From: Aquincola sp.
GTDB taxonomy: Bacteria; Pseudomonadota; Gammaproteobacteria; Burkholderiales; Burkholderiaceae_C
DNA length: 11,867 nucleotides
NCBI GenBank assembly: GCA_029884035.1
Contig: JAOUIM010000069.1
Location: 1 to 11,867, forward strand
Direction of reading: 5' to 3'
The translations under genes and the position numbers were made by a program. Below, one piece after another: positions 1 through 6,241 of the stretch. Position 1 is the stretch's first letter, and each line of letters opens with the position of its first letter. The notes beneath the pieces are model-generated. The model saw only the letters and a program-made list of their open reading frames with translations. It made no database searches and had not been told where the DNA came from.

Positions 1-253
1 AGGTGCATACGACGAGGTCCTTCGCTGCGCGCGGGCCGACGAGCGATTTCGCGCGCTCTCGCATCTCGACCGCCGCCTTGTTGGTGAACGTGATGGCCGC
101 GATCCGCTTCGGCTCGAGCCCATGCTGCATCAATCGTGCGATCTTGTGTGTGATGACGCGGGTCTTGCCCGACCCGGCGCCCGCGAGCACGAGACAAGGC
201 CGCGCGAGCTGGTGCACGGCCTGCATCTGGCGCGAATTGAGCGAGTCGGTCAT
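1..253 (-). CDS. rep: Rep/UvrD-family ATP-dependent DNA helicase, N-terminal part only
   Basis: Superfamily 1 3'-5' DNA helicase that unwinds duplex DNA and clears obstacles ahead of replication forks. Only the first 84 residues lie in the window; the rest runs off the left edge. Visible are the Q-motif region (LNSRQMQAV, residues 5-13), Walker A AGAGSGKT (24-31), motif Ia ITFTNKAAVEMRERA (54-68) and the start of motif Ib (VVCT, 81-84). The wording PCLVLAGAGSGKTRVIT and the Ala-Lys-Asp-Leu stretch before VVCT look closer to Rep than to UvrD or PcrA, but 84 residues cannot settle this. The ATG at 253 puts the Q motif at the usual distance from the N-terminus. No strong ribosome binding site precedes it. 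It is divergent from the AEC permease. Family assignment is firm; the symbol is a best guess. Confidence 0.85.
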   Translation of the reverse strand, partial: MTDSLNSRQMQAVHQLARPCLVLAGAGSGKTRVITHKIARLMQHGLEPKRIAAITFTNKAAVEMRERAKSLVGPRAAKDLVVCT

Positions 254-272
254 GCGGGCTCGAAAGGGCGGC

Positions 273-283
273 GGATGATAGCC
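273..283 (-). promoter_or_regulatory. TATCAT element upstream of rep
   Basis: On the minus strand this reads GGCTATCATCC, with TATCAT ending about 21 bases before the rep ATG. TATCAT resembles a sigma-70 -10 box (TATAAT), and the same CTATCATC core lies before hemE and creB. I see no convincing -35 hexamer at 16-18 bases, so its role as a promoter is an inference. Confidence 0.3.
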
Positions 284-459
284 AGCGACTCGCGGCACCG
301 GTGTGGTATGACGCGCGCCCATGCAGCGCAGCGCGCCGCGACGCATTCAGCTCATCAGCGCCAGCGGCTCGGGCCAGTCGACCGGCGGCCGCGCCCTCGC
401 GACGGCGCGCGATGTGCGCCGCTGGCTCCGCGACGAGGCACGCCGCGATACTTGAGGCC

Positions 460-1428
460 ATGCAGCCGATCCTCGCGGTCACGCTCCCGTTCTTCGCGCT
501 CGTCCTGATGGGCTATGTCGCCGCTAACAAGCGCGTGCTGCCCGAGTCGGCGATCCCGGGCCTGAATGCCTTCGTGCTTTACTTCGCACTGCCGGCGATG
601 CTGTTCCGTTTCGGCATGAACACGCCGATCGGGCAATTGCTCAATCCGGTCGTGTTGCTCGTGTCTCTCGTGGCCTCGCTGTCGATCGTGGCGTTCACGC
701 TCGCAGTCACGCTGTCGCCGAGAGTGCAGCTCAAGGACGCAGCCTTCGGCGCCCTCGTGGCGGCGTTTCCCAACACCGGTTTCATGGGCGTACCGCTGCT
801 GACCACGCTGCTCGGCAAGGCCGCCGTAGGGCCGGTGGTCTGCGCGATGCTGACCGACCTGTTCGTCACCAGCTCGCTGTGCATCGCCCTGGCGCAGGCG
901 CATGAGGCCAAGGGCGCCGGGGCGCGCACCGCCCTCGGCAAGGCGTTCGCAGGCGCGCTTTCGAACCCGCTGCCGTGGTCGATCCTGCTGGGGGCGCTGT
1001 GTTCCGTGCTGGGTTGGCAGCTCGCGGGGCCGCCGGCGGTCATCGTCGACATGTTGGCCGATGCGGCGACCCCGGTGGCTCTGTTCACGATCGGCGCCGT
1101 GCTTTGGCGTGCCGGCCAGCACGCGCACACCCGCACACCGCCGGCACTGTTCCTGCCGGTCGCGGCGATCAAGCTGTTCGCCCACCCGATGCTCGTATTT
1201 GCGCTCGCCGCCTCGGTTCGTCGGCTCGGCGCACCGATCGGTGTCTTCGAGATCACGGTGCTGACGTTGGCTGCGGCTCTGCCCAGCGCGAGCAACGTGT
1301 CGCTGCTGGCCGAACGTTATGGGGCCGACAACGGCCGTGTGGCGCGCATCATCCTCACTTCGACCGCCGTCGCGTTCGTGAGCTTCTCGGCGCTGGCGTG
1401 GATCTTCGGTGTTGGTGACAGTCCGTGA
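460..1428 (+). CDS. AEC (auxin efflux carrier) family inner-membrane transporter
   Basis: Predicted secondary transporter of the bile/arsenite/riboflavin-type fold, 322 residues, close to the family norm of about 310-320. Hydrophobic segments run through the whole protein, about ten in two halves: for example residues 3-22, 36-52, 63-85, 94-120, 125-145, 170-190, 195-217, 228-251, 260-280 and 296-317. Family-typical motifs are FPNTGFMGVPL (103-113), with the Asn-Thr-Gly helix break, and ALPSASNVSLLAERYG (273-288) in the second half. The ATG at 460 was chosen because the first membrane helix starts there at once; upstream in-frame codons at 301 and 412 would add an Arg/Ala-rich stretch not expected in this family. 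GAGG lies only 2 bases before the ATG, too close to be a good ribosome site. Bacterial members export or import small organic acids such as malate or malonate; the substrate here cannot be read from sequence. It is monocistronic in appearance. Confidence 0.9.
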   Translation: MQPILAVTLPFFALVLMGYVAANKRVLPESAIPGLNAFVLYFALPAMLFRFGMNTPIGQLLNPVVLLVSLVASLSIVAFTLAVTLSPRVQLKDAAFGALVAAFPNTGFMGVPLLTTLLGKAAVGPVVCAMLTDLFVTSSLCIALAQAHEAKGAGARTALGKAFAGALSNPLPWSILLGALCSVLGWQLAGPPAVIVDMLADAATPVALFTIGAVLWRAGQHAHTRTPPALFLPVAAIKLFAHPMLVFALAASVRRLGAPIGVFEITVLTLAAALPSASNVSLLAERYGADNGRVARIILTSTAVAFVSFSALAWIFGVGDSP

Positions 1429-1452
1429 CAGCGGCGAGCAGCGCGCCATACT
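1425..1452 (+). promoter_or_regulatory. Candidate sigma-70 promoter for the small secreted protein
   Basis: GTGACA at 1425-1430 and CATACT at 1447-1452 are separated by 16 bases, matching four of six positions of each consensus hexamer. The -35 overlaps the stop codon of the AEC gene. Transcription from here would leave a leader of roughly 95 bases before the ATG at 1557. This is a pattern match in a short gap, nothing more. Confidence 0.3.
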
Positions 1453-1556
1453 GCACGTCAATGTCCTCTGAACGGCGGCGCCCGAGTGCAGCAGGTCAAC
1501 GTGTCGCCGCAAACTGGCGTTTCTCGTTTCTGAATCCGAGTCTTCGAGGAGTGACG

Positions 1557-1955
1557 ATGAACAAGTCCTTGCTGGCGGCTGCGGCCGCAGCGACCACGCT
1601 GGTCACCACGGCAGCCTGGTCGGCGGTCGATGTCGGTGTCGGCGTGACGATCCGCGAGCCCGGCGTCTACGGCCGCATCGAGATTGGCAGCGCCCCGCCG
1701 CCGCCGGTGTTGTACCCGCAGCCCGTGCTCATTCGCCCGGTCCCTGTGGTGGCCGCGCCGCCGCCTCCGCTGTACCTGTACGTGCCGCCTGGGCATGCGA
1801 AGAATTGGGGCAAGTACTGCTACCGCTACAACGCCTGCGCACGGCCGGTCTACTTCGTGCAAGAGACCTGGGTCGAAGACCGCTGGGAAAGAGAACATCC
1901 GGGCAAGGGCCACGGCAAGGGCAAGAGCCGCGGCAAGGGCAAGCACGACGACTGA
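1557..1955 (+). CDS. Small secreted proline-rich protein with Gly/Lys-rich tail, function unknown
   Basis: 132 residues. An N-terminal signal peptide is clear: MNK, a hydrophobic Ala/Leu/Thr core (4-20) and a probable cut after Ala-Trp-Ser-Ala (about residue 23). The mature part has three zones: a short Val/Gly beta-like stretch with REPGVYGRIEIG; a Pro/Val-rich linker with PPPPV and APPPPLYLYVPPGHAKNWGKYC; then a Tyr/Trp/Cys section with two cysteines (YCYRYNACARPVYFV) that could pair in the periplasm. The C-terminus is Gly-Lys-Gly-His/Ser repeats ending KHDD. The ATG at 1557 is set by the signal peptide and a good GAGGAG ribosome site 5 bases upstream. It resembles uncharacterised secreted proteins of Burkholderiales that share the PGVYGRI and VPPGHxKNW motifs, as I remember them. 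Cell-surface, polyanion- or metal-binding roles are possible but unproven. Confidence 0.8.
   Translation: MNKSLLAAAAAATTLVTTAAWSAVDVGVGVTIREPGVYGRIEIGSAPPPPVLYPQPVLIRPVPVVAAPPPPLYLYVPPGHAKNWGKYCYRYNACARPVYFVQETWVEDRWEREHPGKGHGKGKSRGKGKHDD
1902..1940 (+). repeat. Three copies of GGCAAGGGC encoding the Gly-Lys-Gly tail
   Basis: Identical 9-base units GGCAAGGGC begin at 1902, 1914 and 1932, all in the same reading frame (Gly-Lys-Gly). They form the basic C-terminus of the secreted protein. Exact repetition at DNA level suggests copy number could change by slippage or recombination. Confidence 0.7.
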
Positions 1956-1962
1956 ACCCGGG

Positions 1963-1981
1963 GGCCGCTCCGGCGGCGGCC
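1963..1981 (+). terminator. Weak GC hairpin after the small secreted protein gene
   Basis: GGCCGC (1963-1968) and GCGGCC (1976-1981) form a perfect 6-bp stem with a 7-base loop, directly after the stop codon at 1955. Only two T residues follow, so it is not a textbook intrinsic terminator. It sits between two convergent genes. Confidence 0.3.
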
Positions 1982-1982
1982 T

Positions 1983-4022
1983 TCAGATCGCCAATGGATC
2001 GACATCCAGGGCCCAGCGCAACACGCGCTGGGCCTTCTGCTTTCCAAGTTCGGTCAGCGCCGGTCTCCACGCCGCGAGCATTCGTTGCAACGCGGTGCGC
2101 GAATCGGACTCGACGAGCATCTGCATCCGCTCGACGCCTGCGATGCGGGCCACGGTCGGCGGCACCGGCGGGTAGACCATCACCCCGGCGGCCTGCGGCA
2201 GCGCCGCGGCGCGCGAGGCCGCCGCGTGCAGGAACGCGGTCGCCCTGGCTGCGTCGCGCGCCTCGGCGCGCAGCAGGGCCAAGTGCGCGAACGGCGGCAG
2301 CCCCGCCTGTCGTCGCTCTGCCAGTTGCGACGCCGCGAAGGCCTCGAAGTCATGCCGCGCCAGCGCGGCGAACAGCGGATGGCGCGGATGCCATGTCTGC
2401 ACCCACATCTCGCTGCCACCCCCCTGTGCGGCGTCGCGCCCGGCGCGGCCGGCTGCCTGCATCAACAGCGCGAACAGGCGCTCGGGGGCCCGGAAATCGC
2501 TCGCGAACAACGCGCCGTCCGGATTGACCGCGGCCACGAGCGTCATGCGGCGGAAGTCATGGCCCTTGGCCACCATCTGGGTGCCCACGAGGATGTCGAT
2601 CGCGCCACCGTGCACCGCCGCGAGTTGGGCCTCCAGAGAACCCTTCAGGCGCGTCGAGTCGGCATCGATACGTGCAATGCGCGCGCCGGGCAACAGCCCG
2701 GCCAGTTGTTCCTCAAGCTTCTCGGTGCCGCGGCCCAGCGCATCGATGTCGAGGTTGCCGCATTCCGGGCAGGCGCGCGGCACGCGCTCGGACAGGCCGC
2801 AATGGTGGCAGCGCAGCGTGCGGTCGGCCTTGTGGAACACGCGCCAGGCGCTGCAGTGCGGGCAGCCGCTCTTCCAGCCGCAGGCGGCGCAGTGGAGCAC
2901 CGGCGCGTAGCCTCGGCGGTTGAGCAACACGAGGCTCTGCTCATCGCGCTCGAGCCGCAGGCGCAAGGCCTCGTGCAGCGCGGGTGCAATGACCGTTTGC
3001 GCACCGGTGCCCCGCGGTATCGCACCCATGTCGATGACGCGCACGCGAGGCAGCGCGCCACCACCGACACGCTGCGGCAGCCTCAGGCGCGTGTACCCGC
3101 CCTCCTGGGCACGCTGCCATGACTCGAGCGAAGGCGTCGCCGAGCCGAGCAGCACCGCCACGCCCTCGACCTTGGCTCGATACACCGCGAGGTCGCGCGC
3201 CGAGTAGCGCGCACCTTCTTGCTGCTTGTAGGACGGATCGTGCTCTTCGTCGACAACGATCAGTCCGAGCCGAGACAGGGGCGCGAAGACGGCCAGCCGC
3301 GTGCCGAGCACGAGGTCGGCGTGACCCAGGTGCGCTGCGAGCCAGGACCGCAGCCGCTGCGCCGGTGTCAGTGCGCTGTGCATCGAGACCAGCCGGTGCC
3401 CGGCGAAACGCGCTGCGAGTCGCGCCTCCAGTTGCGGCGTCAGGTTGATCTCGGGCACGAGGAACAGCACCTGGCGGCCTGCGGCGAGGGCCTGCGCGGC
3501 CGCCTGGAGGTAGACCTCGGTCTTGCCGCTGCCGGTGACACCGTGCAGCAGGAACGGACCCGGCGCGGCGCCGCTCAACGCCGCCACTGCGATTTGCTGG
3601 TCGTCGGTCAGCATGGGCGGACATGCCGGTGGGCCCGGCGTCGCTCGCTGCAAGCCCGCCTCGAGGCGGGAAACACGTCGCGCGAGTTGCACTGCGTCGA
3701 TCCGGCGCAGCTCGGGGGGTAGTACGGAAAGGGCGGTTTCGCCCGGACCGCGCTGGTAGTAGCCGGCGGCAAAGGCGACGAGCTGCCGCCACGGCTCACC
3801 GAGCGGCGGCACGGCTTGCAGCACATCGGCGATCGGCTTGAGTTCGACCGACGCCATCGGATCTGCGCCATGCGCAACCCAGACGATTCCCGCCACGGTG
3901 CGCTTGCCCAAGGGCACCCGCACCAGCGTTCCCTCCGGGAGCGGCCGCTCACTCAGATAGTCGAAACCGGCATCGACCCCGGCGTGGTGGGGCGCATCGA
4001 CCAGGACCCTGACGTGATGCAT
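1983..4022 (-). CDS. priA: Primosomal protein N', replication restart helicase PriA
   Basis: DEAH-type superfamily 2 helicase that recognises abandoned forks and D-loops and loads DnaB through PriB/DnaT or PriC to restart replication. The 679 residues show the N-terminal 3'-end-binding domain (about 1-100), Walker A GVTGSGKT (161-168), Walker B DEEH (258-261), the YKQQEGARYSARDLA segment after it, and motif III GSATPSLESW (293-302). Zinc-binding cysteines sit at 378, 381, 387, 390, 405, 408, 418 and 421. Motif V is VGTQMVAKGHDF (479-490), motif VI QAAGRAGRD (522-530), and the C-terminal signature is RWALDVDP (669-676). The start at 4022 (MHHVRVLVDAP) matches the normal PriA beginning; the longer frame to 4076 adds an unlike N-terminus. 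No strong ribosome site precedes it. It is complete, with all key residues present, and near the E. coli length of about 730. Confidence 0.97.
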   Translation of the reverse strand: MHHVRVLVDAPHHAGVDAGFDYLSERPLPEGTLVRVPLGKRTVAGIVWVAHGADPMASVELKPIADVLQAVPPLGEPWRQLVAFAAGYYQRGPGETALSVLPPELRRIDAVQLARRVSRLEAGLQRATPGPPACPPMLTDDQQIAVAALSGAAPGPFLLHGVTGSGKTEVYLQAAAQALAAGRQVLFLVPEINLTPQLEARLAARFAGHRLVSMHSALTPAQRLRSWLAAHLGHADLVLGTRLAVFAPLSRLGLIVVDEEHDPSYKQQEGARYSARDLAVYRAKVEGVAVLLGSATPSLESWQRAQEGGYTRLRLPQRVGGGALPRVRVIDMGAIPRGTGAQTVIAPALHEALRLRLERDEQSLVLLNRRGYAPVLHCAACGWKSGCPHCSAWRVFHKADRTLRCHHCGLSERVPRACPECGNLDIDALGRGTEKLEEQLAGLLPGARIARIDADSTRLKGSLEAQLAAVHGGAIDILVGTQMVAKGHDFRRMTLVAAVNPDGALFASDFRAPERLFALLMQAAGRAGRDAAQGGGSEMWVQTWHPRHPLFAALARHDFEAFAASQLAERRQAGLPPFAHLALLRAEARDAARATAFLHAAASRAAALPQAAGVMVYPPVPPTVARIAGVERMQMLVESDSRTALQRMLAAWRPALTELGKQKAQRVLRWALDVDPLAI
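2010..2034 (+). terminator. Perfect 10-bp hairpin at the 3' end of priA, possible terminator for the plus-strand gene
   Basis: GGCCCAGCGC (2010-2019) and GCGCTGGGCC (2025-2034) are exact inverted repeats with a 5-base loop AACAC. A G·T and an A-T pair extend the stem on the outside. On the plus strand the stem is followed by TTCTGCTTTCC, a modest T-rich tail, 55 bases past the stop codon at 1955. It lies inside priA coding sequence, in the conserved AQRVLRWA region, so part of the symmetry may be forced by the protein. Confidence 0.4.
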
Positions 4023-4054
4023 CGAAGCCCGATCAGACTCTGAGCAGATAGCGC

Positions 4055-4083
4055 CGATAGCTCGGCGTGGCTTCAAGGATCAA
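4055..4083 (-). promoter_or_regulatory. Candidate priA promoter
   Basis: On the minus strand TTGATC (4083-4078) and CTATCG (4060-4055) lie 17 bases apart, imperfect matches to TTGACA and TATAAT. The start site would fall about 25 bases before the priA ATG. A weak, pattern-only call. Confidence 0.22.
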
Positions 4084-4129
4084 CGCTAAGTCGATGATTT
4101 TGAAGTTGAATCCAGCTGTCCACGGGATC

Positions 4130-4138
4130 TGTGGATAA
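4130..4138 (-). promoter_or_regulatory. Consensus DnaA box (TTATCCACA)
   Basis: The plus strand reads TGTGGATAA, the exact complement of the high-affinity DnaA box TTATCCACA. It lies about 110 bases upstream of the priA start in the AT-richer gap. A nearby GTCCAC (4119-4124) gives a small TCCAC/GTGGA inverted repeat with it. One perfect 9-mer is expected by chance only rarely in GC-rich DNA, but a lone box does not make an origin. It could tie priA expression to DnaA. Confidence 0.5.
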
Positions 4139-4341
4139 CTTTGTGAAAAAGCTGGCGGCAGATCGCCTAAGCCCTTGATGCAACGATCGGAGCAGTTTGA
4201 TGCACAGCATCGCAGCGACCGAGCAATCTCAATGAAATCAGTCACTTAGCGGCGCCTAGGGGAATCCCGAATGGCGCTCGGGCAACTCGCTGCGGCTGTC
4301 GTACCGCAGCCCCGCAAGTGGGGATAAGTTAGTCTGAGCGC

Positions 4342-5427
4342 TCACTTACCGGACGCGGAAACGCCCGCTTGGCGCGGCATGCGAGCAGCTCGGGAATGTC
4401 GATGCACTTCGTCGACAAGGGCAGCAACAGCGTCCGGCGGTGTCAACTGGTGGATGCCGTGACCGAGGTTGAAGATGTGCCCCGCGCCTGGGCCGAAGTC
4501 GTCGAGAACGCGGCGGGCTTCGGCGCGCACCGCGGCCTCGCCACCAAAGAGGACCATCGGGTCGAGGTTGCCCTGCAGCGCCACGCGATCGGCCAAGCGC
4601 CGGCGCGCGCTGCGCAGATTCACGGTCCAGTCGACGCCGACCACGTCGGTGCCCGTGGCGGCAATCGCCTCGAGCCAGGCCCCGCCGCCCTTGGTGAATA
4701 CGATCGCGGGCACGGAACGGTCGAGCCGGTCGAGCACGCGCTGCGTGTAGGCCAGGCTGAACGACTGGAACGCACCGTCGGCCAGCACGCCGCCCCAGCT
4801 GTCGAACACCATCACCGCCTGCGCGCCCGCCGAGATTTGCGCGTTGAGGTACGCGGCCACCGCGTCGGCATTCACGGCGAGGATGCGATGCATCAGGTCG
4901 GGCCGTGCGTAGAGCATGCTCTTGACGAGACGGTAATCGTCGCTGCCGGCGCCCTCGACCATGTAGCAGGCCAGCGTCCAGGGGCTGCCCGAAAAGCCGA
5001 TCAGCGGGACCCGGCCGTCGAGCGCGCGCCGGATCGAAGCGACCGCATCGAACACGTAGCGCAGCTTGTCCATGTCGGGCACGGCCAGTGCGGCCACGGC
5101 GGCTTCGTCGCGCACCGGCGAGGCGAAGCGCGGCCCTTCGCCCTGCGCAAAGCTCAGTCCGAGGCCCATCGCATCAGGCACGGTGAGGATGTCGGAGAAC
5201 AGGATCGCCGCGTCGAGCGCATAGCGGTCGAGTGGCTGCAGCGTGACCTCCGTGGCGTAGTCCACGTTGGTGGCCAAGCCCATGAAGCTGCCGGCCTTGG
5301 CGCGGGTCGCGCAATACTCCGGCAGGTAGCGTCCGGCCTGGCGCATCAGCCACAGCGGCGTGTGGTCGGTTGGCTGGCGCCGACAGGCGCGCAGGAAGGC
5401 GTCGTTGCGAAGCGGTGCGAAGCTCAT
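4342..5427 (-). CDS. hemE: Uroporphyrinogen III decarboxylase
   Basis: Cytosolic enzyme that removes four acetate carboxyl groups from uroporphyrinogen III to give coproporphyrinogen III in haem synthesis; it needs no cofactor. The 361 residues match the family length (about 350-367). Signature 1 PLWLMRQAGRYLPEY (24-38) carries the substrate-binding arginines 29 and 33. The catalytic aspartate is D79 in LFSDIL. Signature 2 is GFSGSPWTL (144-152), followed by Y155; S210 is in VFDSWGG and H323 in LGHGIH. The start at 5427 (MSFAPLRND) is the family-like one; the open frame continues to 5595 but that part is unlike HemE and overlaps the creB start on the other strand. No clear Shine-Dalgarno is present, and a TATCAT element ends 6 bases before the ATG, so a leaderless message is possible. 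It lies upstream of priA on the same strand, 319 bases away. Confidence 0.97.
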   Translation of the reverse strand: MSFAPLRNDAFLRACRRQPTDHTPLWLMRQAGRYLPEYCATRAKAGSFMGLATNVDYATEVTLQPLDRYALDAAILFSDILTVPDAMGLGLSFAQGEGPRFASPVRDEAAVAALAVPDMDKLRYVFDAVASIRRALDGRVPLIGFSGSPWTLACYMVEGAGSDDYRLVKSMLYARPDLMHRILAVNADAVAAYLNAQISAGAQAVMVFDSWGGVLADGAFQSFSLAYTQRVLDRLDRSVPAIVFTKGGGAWLEAIAATGTDVVGVDWTVNLRSARRRLADRVALQGNLDPMVLFGGEAAVRAEARRVLDDFGPGAGHIFNLGHGIHQLTPPDAVAALVDEVHRHSRAARMPRQAGVSASGK

Positions 5428-5430
5428 CCG

Positions 5431-5525
5431 GCGATGATAGGCGTCGCGCCCACCGTCGCAGTTCACGGAGGGCACGCGAGGCCGCGCCGGCGAACCTCGG
5501 CCGACCGGTGCCGCCCTATCATCGC
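5431..5525. repeat. 11-bp inverted repeat flanking the divergent hemE/creB promoters
   Basis: GCGATGATAGG (5431-5441) and its exact reverse complement CCTATCATCGC (5515-5525) sit at the two ends of the 112-base gap between the divergent hemE and creB starts. Each arm carries TATCAT pointing toward its own gene: 6 bases before the hemE ATG and 17 bases before the creB ATG. They may be two matching -10 elements or two sites for one regulator. No good -35 hexamers were seen. The repeat itself is certain; its role is not. Confidence 0.6.
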
Positions 5526-5539
5526 GGCAGCAGCTCGCC

Positions 5540-6241
5540 ATGCCTGTCAAGCCCACCGTCCTGATCGTCGAAGACGAGCCCGGCATTGCCGACACGCTGC
5601 ATTACGCCCTGGCCACCGAAGGCTTCGAGCCGCTGTGGTGCGCCACCGGCGAGGCGGCGCTCGCACAGGCGCATCGCGCCGCGCTCGTGATCCTCGATGT
5701 CGGCCTGCCCGACCTCAGCGGATTCGAGGTCTTCAAGCGCCTGCGCGCCCAGTCCGAGGCGCTGCCGATCCTGTTCCTCACCGCGCGCGCCGACGAGATC
5801 GACCGCGTCGTCGGTCTCGAACTGGGCGCCGACGACTATGTGACCAAGCCGTTCTCGCCGCGTGAACTGGTCGCGCGCGTGCGCGGCATCCTGCGGCGCA
5901 GCGCGGCACCCAGGCCCGGCGCCGGCGCGGCCACCGCGCCGTTCTCGTGCGACGAAGGCAAGCGCCAGATCCGGTTCTACGGCCGCCTGCTCGACTTGTC
6001 GCGCTACGAGTACGGCTTGTTGAAGACACTGGTCTCGCGGCCGGGCTTCGTGTTCACACGCGAGCGCCTGCTCGAGCTCGTCTGGGACGACGACAGCGAC
6101 AGCCTGGACCGCACGGTCGATGCGCACGTGAAGACCCTTCGCGCGAAGCTCAAAGCCGTTGCGCCGGCGCTCGAGCCGATCCGCACGCACAGGGGCGTCG
6201 GCTACGCGCTGGCGGAGGATCTCCCGGCAAGCGCGGAATGA
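5540..6241 (+). CDS. creB: CreB-like two-component response regulator (OmpR/PhoB class)
   Basis: 233-residue DNA-binding response regulator. The receiver domain (about 6-120) shows acidic pair E11-D12, phospho-acceptor D53 in LDVGLPDLSGFE, T81 and K103 in TKPFSPREL. The winged-helix output domain (about 135-225) includes LSRYEYGLLKTL and DRTVDAHVKTLRAKL and ends THRGVGYAL. GIADTL, ILDVGLPD.SGFE, LPILFLTAR and KTLRAKL are close to E. coli CreB as I recall it, and the partner kinase is CreC-like. In enterics CreB activates cre-tag genes in response to carbon state; in Aeromonas and Pseudomonas the homologue (BlrA, CreB) controls beta-lactamase and envelope genes. The target set here is unknown. 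The stop overlaps the creC start in ATGA. The ribosome site is weak. It is divergent from hemE. Confidence 0.9.
   Translation: MPVKPTVLIVEDEPGIADTLHYALATEGFEPLWCATGEAALAQAHRAALVILDVGLPDLSGFEVFKRLRAQSEALPILFLTARADEIDRVVGLELGADDYVTKPFSPRELVARVRGILRRSAAPRPGAGAATAPFSCDEGKRQIRFYGRLLDLSRYEYGLLKTLVSRPGFVFTRERLLELVWDDDSDSLDRTVDAHVKTLRAKLKAVAPALEPIRTHRGVGYALAEDLPASAE

Larger units (their letters stand above)
4023..4341. other. priA–hemE intergenic region, AT-richer than its flanks, no convincing gene
   Basis: This 319-base gap separates the hemE stop from the priA start; both genes are on the minus strand. It is clearly less GC-rich than the genes around it. It contains a consensus DnaA box (4130-4138), a one-mismatch relative TGGGGATAA (4319-4327), and a nested inverted repeat GGCTG/CAGCC around 4294-4310. 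A minus-strand frame of 70 codons (4033-4245) shows no family likeness and no strong third-position GC, so I do not call it a gene. The length suits an independent priA promoter rather than tight co-transcription with hemE. Confidence 0.6.

Noticed and set aside
355..1512. Long minus-strand frame of 385 codons opposite the AEC gene
   Set aside because: It is an Arg/Gln/His-rich shadow of the permease, typical of high-GC DNA. The plus strand encodes a coherent membrane protein with family motifs.
4033..4245. 70-codon minus-strand frame between hemE and priA
   Set aside because: Composition is AT-richer and lacks the third-position GC of the true genes. The translation has no family likeness, and it contains the DnaA box.
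4369..5865. Plus-strand frame of 498 codons across hemE and into creB
   Set aside because: It is antisense to hemE and then runs in the wrong frame through creB. Its translation is His/Arg-rich and shows no domain.
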